Below, piece by piece: positions 5,966 to 13,193 of a DNA stretch of 13,193 bases. Made by a program: the position numbers and the translations under genes. Within the stretch, counting starts at the first letter, position 1. Each line of letters begins with the position of its first letter. The stretch comes from CAZYMF01 sp964648215 (GTDB lineage Bacteria > Desulfobacterota > Binatia > HRBIN30 > JACQVA1). Location of the stretch: NCBI GenBank assembly GCA_964648215.1, contig CAZYMF010000135.1:1-13193 (forward strand), written 5' to 3'. Below the pieces are notes generated by a model, which worked only from the letters and a program-made list of their open reading frames with translations, did no database searches and had not been told where the DNA came from.

Positions 5966-6367
5966 TCAACAAGGATCGCCGTTCTCGGCGACGCACCTGT
6001 CGATGAAACGGAAAGGCTGTCGTCCTTCGAGCATGCCCGGTGTCAGCAGGTAGTCGCCGCCGACCGAGGCGCTCCAGATCAACTCCATCGGCTCGCTGCT
6101 CCCCATCGTCACCAGGTAGCTGACGCCACTGACGACGACGCCAAGGCCGGCGAGCAGAAGCTTGGCGGGACAGTAGGCGACGTTGGCCAGGGCCGTCGTT
6201 GCGTAGGTGAACGCGGCATAATGCTCCGGCGCTTCGCCGGCCGCCGGCGACGCGAGGCGAACTGCCTCGCCGTGCACCGTGCCGGTGGCCAGCAGAAAGC
6301 ACTCGGCACCAATGAGGATCAAGCTCAGCGCTACGATCGGCACCCACGAGAACTCCCGCTGACTCAT
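5966..6367 (-). CDS. Small membrane protein of unknown function
   Basis: The product is 133 residues. A first hydrophobic segment spans about residues 9-28 (VPIVALSLILIGAECFLLAT). A second covers about 65-88 and contains AKLLLAGLGVVVSGVSYLVT. Between them is an acidic loop (GEAPEHYAAF), and after them a conserved-looking tail, GGDYLLTPGMLEGRQPFRF at about 103-121. The pattern is that of a small inner-membrane protein with two transmembrane segments and a soluble C-terminal tail; I cannot assign it to a named family or role. The start is decided by an excellent ribosome binding site eight bases before the ATG at 6367; the frame is open further upstream, but that stretch is arginine/proline-rich and not protein-like. 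It is transcribed divergently from the carboxylesterase and convergently with lexA. Three cysteines (23, 66, 125) and a C-terminal Cys133 are present. Confidence 0.75.
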   Translation of the reverse strand: MSQREFSWVPIVALSLILIGAECFLLATGTVHGEAVRLASPAAGEAPEHYAAFTYATTALANVAYCPAKLLLAGLGVVVSGVSYLVTMGSSEPMELIWSASVGGDYLLTPGMLEGRQPFRFIDRCVAENGDPC

Positions 6368-6375
6368 CGACACAA

Positions 6376-6383
6376 CTCCTCCC
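6376..6383 (-). promoter_or_regulatory. Ribosome binding site of the membrane protein, possibly masked by an upstream loop
   Basis: On the minus strand the sequence reads GGGAGGAG, eight bases before the ATG at 6367. It decides the start. Its GGGAGG part is complementary to CCTCCC in the loop of the hairpin at 6402-6440 of the same leader, so it may be sequestered. Confidence 0.75.
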
Positions 6384-6401
6384 TGAGCGCCAGATCGCGG
6401 T

Positions 6402-6440
6402 GTCGATGGACGCCGAGAGGGGAGGTCGGCGCCCATCGAC
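6402..6440 (-). promoter_or_regulatory. Leader hairpin with an anti-Shine-Dalgarno loop (candidate pseudoknot)
   Basis: Arms 6402-6416 and 6426-6440 pair at 14 of 15 positions (one A-C mismatch) around a nine-base loop at 6417-6425. Read on the minus strand, the loop is CCTCCCCTC, whose CCTCCC is complementary to GGGAGG in the ribosome binding site 34-39 bases downstream of it. Together these would form an H-type pseudoknot that hides the site. It requires a transcript that starts upstream of 6440 on the minus strand, which I cannot show. Confidence 0.4.
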
Positions 6441-6803
6441 GGCGCGACGGAACGACGGTGCGCTTGCGACGAAGGCAAGCGACGTGCCATGGAGCGAGGC
6501 GGCGCTTGCTCTGGTCGGCAACGCCGTCGAGGCGGCGCAAGAGGCTCTCGCGTATCCCTGAGTTTCAAAGTCCGCTGTAGAAGCTTCAATCGCGGGCCGA
6601 GAACGGCGGGCCGTGACGGCCCACGGGACTGAGCAGGCACCGGACGGAGCCCGGTGCCACCGGATCCGGATCCACGCCATCGCCTGCCTCCACGACCGTG
6701 CCGAAACGCTTCCCCCTTCGCCCGGCAAAGATGTATGGTGCGCGGGCAGGGGGCGAGGACGGGTTCGGCAAGCCTCTGAGACGACAGACGAGCGGAGGGG
6801 GAC

Positions 6804-8669
<1,866 letters not shown>

Positions 8670-8726
8670 CTCGAGCTGCCGCGACCCTGCCCTGTGGTGG
8701 GTCATTCGCTATAGTGAGCGCAGCCC

Positions 8727-9527
8727 ATGCGCCGTTTCTCNNNNNNNNNNNNNNNNNNNNNNNNNNNNNNNNNNNNNNNNNNNNNNNNNNNNNNNNNNNN
8801 NNNNNNNNNNNNNNNNNNNNNNNNNNNNNNNNNNNNNNNNCTCATCTTCGCCGTGCCGGGACAGACGCCGGCGGAGTGGGAGGCGGATCTGCGCACCGCC
8901 GTCGCCCTCGGGCCCGACCACGTCTCCGCCTACAACCTGACCTTCGAGGAGGGTACGGCCTTCCACGCCATGCGCGCCCGGGGAGAGCTGCGCCAGGCGC
9001 CCGAGGAGATCGAGGTGGCGATGTTCACCCGCGCGCATCAGCTGCTCGGCGAAGCGGGCTACGCTCCGTACGAGATCTCCAACTACGCCCGCCGCGGCCG
9101 CGAGTGCCGGCACAACCTCAACTACTGGCGCGGCGGCGAGTACCTCGGCGTCGGCGCCGGCGCCCACTCGTTCCTAGCCGGCGCGCCGGCCGCCGACGTC
9201 GCGGCCGCGGCCGGTAGGCGGTGGAGCAACGAGAAGAACCCGAACGTGTACATTCGCCGGGTGAACGAGGCGGGCCAGGCGCGCGCCTTCGCCGAGTCGC
9301 TGGCGGCGCCGCAGGCGCGCGGCGAGTTCGTGTTCCTCGGCCTGCGGCTGCGCGACGGCTTCGACGGGCGCGAATTCGCCCGCCGCTTCGGGATCGAGTT
9401 CTTCGCCGCCTTCCCCCATGCGCGCACGTTGCAGGACGACGGGTTGTTGCTCGCCAACGGCTCGGGCTGGCGTCTGAGCGAGCGCGGGCTGATGGTCGCC
9501 GACAGCGTCTTCGCGACGTTTCTGTAA
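8727..9527 (+). CDS. hemW: HemW, radical SAM-family heme chaperone (interrupted by an assembly gap)
   Basis: HemW is the coproporphyrinogen oxidase-like radical SAM protein now regarded as a heme chaperone. After the gap, from 8841, 228 residues are readable: LIFAVPGQTPAEWEADL, the middle-domain HVSAYNLTFEEGT, and the C-terminal HemW part PYEISNYARRGRECRHNLNYW, YLGVGAGAHSF and RWSNEKNPNVYI. Before the gap, ATG 8727 encodes Met-Arg-Arg-Phe-Ser (the last codon is TCN, always Ser), which suits the usual HemW start just ahead of the L-Y-x-H-I-P-F-C motif. The cysteine triad that binds the 4Fe-4S cluster falls in the gap and cannot be verified. HemW is normally about 380-400 residues, so the 100 N stand for several hundred missing bases, and the shared frame on both sides is chance. 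The TAA at 9525-9527 is 40 bases from the convergent TPR gene. Confidence 0.88.
   Translation: MRRFXXXXXXXXXXXXXXXXXXXXXXXXXXXXXXXXXXLIFAVPGQTPAEWEADLRTAVALGPDHVSAYNLTFEEGTAFHAMRARGELRQAPEEIEVAMFTRAHQLLGEAGYAPYEISNYARRGRECRHNLNYWRGGEYLGVGAGAHSFLAGAPAADVAAAAGRRWSNEKNPNVYIRRVNEAGQARAFAESLAAPQARGEFVFLGLRLRDGFDGREFARRFGIEFFAAFPHARTLQDDGLLLANGSGWRLSERGLMVADSVFATFL
8741..8840. other. Assembly gap (100 N) inside hemW
   Basis: Exactly 100 N, the conventional placeholder for a scaffold gap of unknown length. By comparison with full-length HemW roughly 150 residues, or some 450 bases, should lie here. Confidence 0.95.
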
Positions 9528-9567
9528 GAAGAAGCCGGAAAGCGAAAAGGGGAAGGTCGCACGCCGG

Positions 9568-10323
9568 CTAGGGCGCCGGGGCGGTTGCATCGCTCTTGGT
9601 GGCGCGCAGGAGGCGCAGGCGCGTCTCGAGGCGCGCGGCTTCCTCCTCGCGGCCGGTGTCGTGCAACAGCGCGGCGTAGTTGTCGAGGACGCGCTCGAGC
9701 TGGGGGTCGTTGCCCGCCTTCGCCTTGTCGAGGACGGCGAGGGCCTGCTGGTAGAGCGGCTCGGCGGCGGCGGCGTTGCCCTGCGCCGCGTAGAGCAGGG
9801 CGAGATTGTTCAGGCTCTCCGCGGTCAGCACGTTGTCGCCGCCGAGCACCGCCCGCCGAATGTCCAGGGCTCGCTGCAGCAGCGGCCGGGCCTCGTCGTA
9901 CTTGCCTTGCAGCGCCTCCACCGCGGCGAGGTTGTTGAGAGTCGCGGCAACCTCGAGATCGTTGGGGCCGTGCTCGCGCTCGCGAATGACGAGGGCGCGG
10001 CGGTAGAGCTGCTCGGCCTCGTCGTACTTGCCCTGCTGGCGGCGCAGGATGCCGAGACGGTAGAGCGCATCGGCGAGCGCGAGGTCGTCGCTGCCCTTCT
10101 GCTCTGCCGCGTGGAGATCGGCCAGGAGCTGCGGCTCGAGGTTCTGCGGCGAAGGCGTCTTGCTCGCCGGCGGCGACTCGCCGAGTGGCTCGCCGTGCCA
10201 GGTGATCTGGGGTCGCCCGGGAGACTCCATGCCGAGCTCGTGCCGTGTGGCGCAGCCCGTCACCGGCAAGAGGGGTGCGGCCAACGCCGCGACCACGAGG
10301 AATCCGATTGATTTGTGTCGCAT
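9568..10323 (-). CDS. TPR-repeat lipoprotein
   Basis: The product is 251 residues. A signal sequence (KSIGFLVVAALAAPLLP) ends in a good lipobox VTGC, with Cys24 as the lipidated residue, so the protein is probably anchored to a membrane. A proline-rich linker of about 25-60 follows. Then come tetratricopeptide repeats with a 42-residue period, starting near 81, 123, 165 and 207; ALYRLGILRRQQGKYDEAEQLYRRAL and its counterparts at 126-153 and 168-195 show the A-x-x-L-N-N-L-A pattern. The 42-residue spacing is that of kinesin-light-chain-type (TPR_10/TPR_12) repeats rather than the standard 34. Such proteins bind other proteins; the partner is unknown. I chose ATG 10323 since it begins the signal peptide directly; a TTG at 10362 would add 13 residues. 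It follows the thiolase gene by 99 bases on the same strand and converges on hemW. Confidence 0.85.
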   Translation of the reverse strand: MRHKSIGFLVVAALAAPLLPVTGCATRHELGMESPGRPQITWHGEPLGESPPASKTPSPQNLEPQLLADLHAAEQKGSDDLALADALYRLGILRRQQGKYDEAEQLYRRALVIREREHGPNDLEVAATLNNLAAVEALQGKYDEARPLLQRALDIRRAVLGGDNVLTAESLNNLALLYAAQGNAAAAEPLYQQALAVLDKAKAGNDPQLERVLDNYAALLHDTGREEEAARLETRLRLLRATKSDATAPAP

Positions 10324-10422
10324 CGCCGCCGGCACTACATCGAACGGCGGCGGGGAGCGCAAGGGCCGGGTCGACTCCGAGCCGGTTTCACGCTCGTGTC
10401 TTGGAGCTTGTCGCGGCCCGCG

Positions 10423-11499
10423 TCACGGCATGCCGATGATGGTCATGCCGCAGGCCTGCGGCGCGCCGCCGATGTTGTGGCTCAGCGCCACCGCGGCGTT
10501 CTTCACCTGGCGCCTGTCGGCTTTGCCCTGGAGCTGCTTGTAGTTCTCGTACAGCATGCGCACGCCGGTGGCGCCGGTGGGATGGCCGAAGGTCTTCAGC
10601 CCGCCGTCGGTGTTGACCGGCAGCTCGCCGTCGAGAGCGAAGGTGCCGCTGGCGATGTGCTCCTTGGCCGAGCCCTTCTCGCACAGGCCGAGATCCTCGT
10701 AGGTCAGCAGCTCGGTCAGGGTGAAGCAGTCGTGCACCTGGGCGATGTCGATCTCTTTGAACGGGTTGGCGATGCCGGCCTGCTTGTACGCCTGCCGTGC
10801 CGCCGAGACGGTCGGCTTCCAGCGCAGGAAATCGAAAGAGGGATCGCTCTGCGGGTTGGCCTCGAGCGCGATCGATACCGCCTTTACCAGCACGTAGTCG
10901 TCGCGAAAGCGCTTGGCCAGCTCGCGTCGGGTGATGACGGCGACGGCGGCGCCGTCGGACTGGGCGCAGCAGTCGTAGAGGCCGAACGGCCAGGAGATGA
11001 TCGGGGCCTTGAGAGCATCGTCGACGGTGATCTCGCGCTTCAGCATCGACTTCGGCGCCAGCGTGCCGTTGTGGTGGTTCTTGACGGCGATCTTGGCGAG
11101 GTCCTCGCGGCTGGCGCCGTAGGTCTCGAAGTACTTGGCGGCGCACAGCGAGAACCAGCCCGCCGGGGTCATCGGCAGGCCGCGCACCCCGGCCGTCTGC
11201 ACACTGGGTCCGGAGACGCCGCGGTCCTTCGGCTTGTCGAAGCCGACCACCAGCGCGGTGTCGTACATGCCGCAGGCGACGGCGAAGACGCCGTAACGGA
11301 AGGCGTCGGTGCCGGTGGCGCAGTAGTTCTGCACCATGCTGACCGGACGACCGTAGAGCTTGAGGGCGTCGGCCACCTCGGCGGTGCCCTTCGACGGGTA
11401 GACGGCGCCGCAGAAGACGGCCTCGATCTGCTCCTGGGGGTCGTCGATGCCGGCGTCCTCATAGGCCTCGAAGGCGGCCTCGACGATCATGTCCTCGGG
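10423..11499 (-). CDS. SCP2-type thiolase / acetyl-CoA acetyltransferase-like (N-terminus in gap)
   Basis: The visible part is 358 residues, about 30 short of a full SCP2-type thiolase; the Met at 11490 is probably internal and the true start lies in the gap at 11500-11599. Counting from that Met, the nucleophile is Cys57 in QNYCATGTDAF, the second catalytic segment is VHDCFTLTELL (His253, Cys255), the HDCF box of SCP2 thiolases, and His303 lies in FGHPTGATG. The C-terminus SHNIGGAPQACGM also follows the SCP2-type H-N-I-G pattern. The catalytic set is thus intact, which favours Claisen condensation or thiolysis of an acyl-CoA over the aldolase activity of the Ltp2-type relatives. It is encoded next to the HMG-CoA synthase-like/DUF35 fusion on the same strand. 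In archaea a thiolase, HMG-CoA synthase and DUF35 protein form one complex, and a similar assembly is likely here. Substrate unknown. Confidence 0.9.
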   Translation of the reverse strand, partial: PEDMIVEAAFEAYEDAGIDDPQEQIEAVFCGAVYPSKGTAEVADALKLYGRPVSMVQNYCATGTDAFRYGVFAVACGMYDTALVVGFDKPKDRGVSGPSVQTAGVRGLPMTPAGWFSLCAAKYFETYGASREDLAKIAVKNHHNGTLAPKSMLKREITVDDALKAPIISWPFGLYDCCAQSDGAAVAVITRRELAKRFRDDYVLVKAVSIALEANPQSDPSFDFLRWKPTVSAARQAYKQAGIANPFKEIDIAQVHDCFTLTELLTYEDLGLCEKGSAKEHIASGTFALDGELPVNTDGGLKTFGHPTGATGVRMLYENYKQLQGKADRRQVKNAAVALSHNIGGAPQACGMTIIGMP

Positions 11500-11599
11500 N
11501 NNNNNNNNNNNNNNNNNNNNNNNNNNNNNNNNNNNNNNNNNNNNNNNNNNNNNNNNNNNNNNNNNNNNNNNNNNNNNNNNNNNNNNNNNNNNNNNNNNN
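11500..11599. other. Assembly gap (100 N) between the DUF35 fusion and the thiolase
   Basis: Exactly 100 N, a placeholder of unknown length. It should contain the last few residues of the DUF35 domain, any intergenic bases and about 30 N-terminal residues of the thiolase. Continuity of the two genes rests on scaffolding alone, although the pairing makes biological sense. Confidence 0.95.
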
Positions 11600-13015
11600 C
11601 CTCACCGGCGTGCACTTCCAGAAGTAGTTGGGCGTGCCGCCGTACTCGTGAATTCTGCGGAAGGTGAACTCCACGGGCAACTCCAGCTTGACCTCTTGCG
11701 GCGCGGCGTCGGTCATCTGCAGGTAGACGCGGGCGCCGCCGTCGACCTCGGTGGTGGTGACGATCAGCGGCGGCGTCGGGCTGCCGGCGAAGAAGTCGAA
11801 GGTGAAAGACATCACCTTGCCGTGGCGGTCGGAGAGCCGGACCTGCTCGAAATCGTCGCGGGCGTAGCAGCCGTAGCAGACGCGCTGGAAGGGGAACTGC
11901 ATGACGCCGCAGCGGCGGCACCTGTGGCCGCGAAAGCTGATGTCCTCGTCGCGATCGCGGAAGTGCACGGTGGCGGAGACGCCGGCGCCGGCGCGGCGAT
12001 CGACCGCCGACGGCTGCAGGTTGCGCAAGCTGAGGAACTTGTCGTAGTCGGCGAGCTCGGCGCGGCGTTGCAGGTGCCAGTTCATGCCGCGCTTGCTGCG
12101 CAGCTGGCTCACGTTCTCGGTCACCGCGAGGCTACAGGCCTCGGCGCCGTCGCCGTAGTTGGCGAGCAGGAGCTTGCCGCCCGGCTTGGTCTCCTCCAGG
12201 GCCGCCACCAGCAGCATCGGCGCGAAGGCGGCGCCGGTGTTGCCGACGCGGCCGAAGAGGGGATCCTGCAGCTGGGTTTTCGCATCGAAGCCGGCGGCGC
12301 GGGCGGCGGCGCCGTGGCTACGGGCGTCCGGGCCGTAGAAGACGGCCTTGGCAAAGTCCTTCGGCGCCAGCCCGGTCTTCTGCAGCAGCGCCTTCACCGC
12401 CTCGACCAGGTTGCGGGTGTAGCCGTGCTCGACCACGAAGCGATCTTCCCACGCATGAACGAAAGAATCGCCCTCGGTGCGCCACACGTCGATGATCTCG
12501 TCGGCGAGAAAGTGGTGGTGCTCGATGACGGCGGCGACATCGGCGTCGCCGACGAGGAAGGCGGCGGCGCCGTCGCCGATGTTCTTCTCCAGCGCCGAGC
12601 GCGGCGGTCCCAGGCGGCAGTCGCTGGCGACCACCAGGACCCGGCGGGCCGAGCCGGCCTTCACCGCGTCGGTGGCGGCACGCAGTGCGGTGGTGCCGGC
12701 GCGCAGGGAATCCGCAAGGTCGGCCGTGGTCACGTCGCGCCGCAGGTCGAGGGCCTTGGCGACGATGCTGGCGGCCTGCTTCTCCTTGTAGGCGTAGGAG
12801 GTGGACGCGAACAGAACGCCGTCGACGGTGGCGCGGTCGATGCCGTCGAGGCAGTTCGCCGCGGCGGCCACCGCCATGGTGACGGCGTCCTCGTCGTAGT
12901 TCGCCACCGCCTTCTCGCCGCCGGCGGCGCCCGCTTTGCGGCCGCCGCCGGCGATGGCGCCGAGCGGCAAGCGCAACATCGGGATATAGGCCCCGTACGA
13001 AACGATCCCAACCAT
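11600..13015 (-). CDS. HMG-CoA synthase-like (KAS III fold) protein fused to a zinc-ribbon/OB-fold DUF35 domain
   Basis: The visible 472 residues have two parts. About 1-335 is a thiolase-fold HMG-CoA synthase/KAS III-like domain: VGIVSYGAYIPMLRLP at the start, RVLVVASDCR (125-134), GDGAAAFLVGD (148-158) and FGRVGNTGAAFAP (254-266, with conserved Asn259). At the nucleophile position, where HMG-CoA synthases have N-A-C-Y-G-G-T, this protein has DSLRAGT (102-108), with Leu104 in place of Cys. About 345-472 is DUF35: a zinc ribbon with Cys366, Cys369, Cys380 and Cys383 (CRRC and CYGC), then an OB-fold ending FWKCTPVR, which looks close to the natural C-terminus. The synthase half probably cannot form an acyl-enzyme and may be structural or work otherwise. 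The ATG at 13015 is preceded by a duplicated GAGGAACACC ribosome binding element. The thiolase gene follows. DUF35 domains bridge or gate acyl-CoA binding in thiolase complexes. Confidence 0.88.
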
Positions 13016-13035
13016 GGTGTTCCTCGGTGTTCCTC
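13016..13035 (-). promoter_or_regulatory. Tandemly duplicated ribosome binding element before the DUF35 fusion gene
   Basis: On the minus strand the ten bases GAGGAACACC occur twice without a gap, directly before the ATG at 13015. Each copy has a GAGGA core; that of the proximal copy is five bases from the ATG and that of the distal copy fifteen. The proximal core is at a workable distance, so the distal copy is a spare or a standby site. Confidence 0.65.
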
Positions 13036-13062
13036 GACCTGTGCCGCTTGCCGCGACGCGCT

Positions 13063-13193
13063 CTACTTCTTCTGCGGGCGCTGCTCCTGCCGGGCGCGCA
13101 TCTGCGGGATGCCGATCGGCTGCAGGTGCTCGAGGAAAACGCCGTCGAAGTTGGCGGCGACCTCGCTCGCGCTCAGGCCGCCGGGCTTGTACA
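13063..13193 (-). CDS. C-terminus of an unidentified protein (5' end beyond the window)
   Basis: The last 42 codons and a TAG stop (13063-13065) are visible. The residues start YKPGGLSASEVAANFDGVFL and end with a charged tail, PQMRARQEQRPQKK. The frame has the codon pattern of its neighbours and ends 47 bases before the start of the DUF35 fusion gene on the same strand, so it is probably the preceding gene of the same operon. I do not recognise the family from this fragment. By context an acyl-CoA-metabolism enzyme is likely, but that is inference. Confidence 0.6.
   Translation of the reverse strand, partial: YKPGGLSASEVAANFDGVFLEHLQPIGIPQMRARQEQRPQKK

Larger units (their letters stand above)
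6368..6803. other. 436-base divergent intergenic region
   Basis: No gene is supported here; the open frames are arginine- or proline-rich shadows. It must hold the promoters for the membrane protein (minus) and the carboxylesterase (plus), though I see no clear -35/-10 pair. Besides the hairpin at 6402-6440 it holds CGCTTGC/GCAAGCG (6461-6467 and 6475-6481, seven-base loop), GGGCCG/CGGCCC (6608-6613 and 6617-6622), and GGCACCGG/CCGGTGCC (6636-6643 and 6651-6658, seven-base loop), all perfect inverted repeats. The last is followed by the short direct repeat CCGGATCCGGATCC. Confidence 0.55.

Noticed and set aside
5876..6580. A plus-strand open frame of 234 codons opposite the membrane protein
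   Set aside because: Its composition is Arg/His-rich with no motif, and the minus strand has a hydrophobic, motif-bearing protein with a ribosome binding site.
6565..6592. Possible degenerate CAAG heptamers (TTTCAAA, GTCCGCT, GTAGAAG, CTTCAAT)
   Set aside because: Only one or two units approach the core, so the register could be chance; it was not counted with the lexA-flanking arrays.
8710..8715. TATAGT as a -10 box for hemW
   Set aside because: No matching -35 sequence at a suitable distance; one hexamer is not enough.
9528..9567. A terminator between the convergent hemW and TPR genes
   Set aside because: Only a five-base GCCGG/CCGGC pairing with a long loop is present and there is no T-run of note.
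10315..11499. A long plus-strand frame opposite the thiolase
   Set aside because: It is a Gly/Val/Asp-rich shadow of the thiolase, which has clear catalytic motifs on the minus strand.

Overview
The window is GC-rich, tightly packed, and comes from a Gram-negative, LPS-making bacterium: it carries KDO biosynthesis genes, two lipid A-type acyltransferases and two predicted lipoproteins. The two runs of exactly 100 N (8741-8840 and 11500-11599) mark it as a scaffolded draft or metagenome assembly. Gene content (SCP2-type thiolase with an HMG-CoA synthase-like/DUF35 partner, a LexA repressor, a pyrG-kdsA-kdsD string) would fit an uncultured deltaproteobacterial-type lineage such as Binatota, but this is a guess from gene content and not a phylogenetic result.

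Region 1 (1-4954, plus strand) is an envelope gene string: the 3' end of pyrG (CTP synthase), kdsA (KDO-8-phosphate synthase, metal-dependent type), kdsD (arabinose-5-phosphate isomerase), an LpxL/HtrB-family acyltransferase, a small ferritin-like diiron protein, and a second LpxL/HtrB-family acyltransferase. CTP activates KDO, KdsD and KdsA supply KDO-8-phosphate, and the acyltransferases would add late acyl chains to the KDO-bearing lipid A precursor. The diiron protein between them has no obvious place in this pathway and is one of the more interesting items.

Region 2 (4955-5965) is lexA, the SOS repressor, flanked on both sides by an unusual degenerate 7-bp periodic repeat (NNNCAAG). The downstream copy forms a large inverted repeat. 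An 11-bp-period direct repeat sits in the likely lexA promoter and is a candidate operator. Two perfect hairpins lie between lexA and the next, convergent gene.

Region 3 (5966-8669) holds a small two-segment membrane protein on the minus strand and, divergent from it across a 436-nt non-coding region with several hairpins, a large type-B carboxylesterase with a lipoprotein-like leader. The leader of the membrane protein could fold into a pseudoknot that covers its own ribosome binding site.

Region 4 (8670-9567) is hemW, a radical SAM-family heme chaperone, with its iron-sulfur-binding part lost in an assembly gap. Region 5 (9568-13193, all minus strand) runs from the window's right edge: the C-terminus of an unidentified protein, an HMG-CoA synthase-like protein fused to a zinc-ribbon/OB-fold DUF35 domain and lacking the usual catalytic cysteine, an SCP2-type thiolase with its catalytic residues intact, and a TPR lipoprotein. 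The fusion and thiolase recall the archaeal thiolase/HMG-CoA synthase/DUF35 complex and the actinobacterial DUF35-dependent steroid side-chain enzymes, and probably work together on an acyl-CoA substrate.
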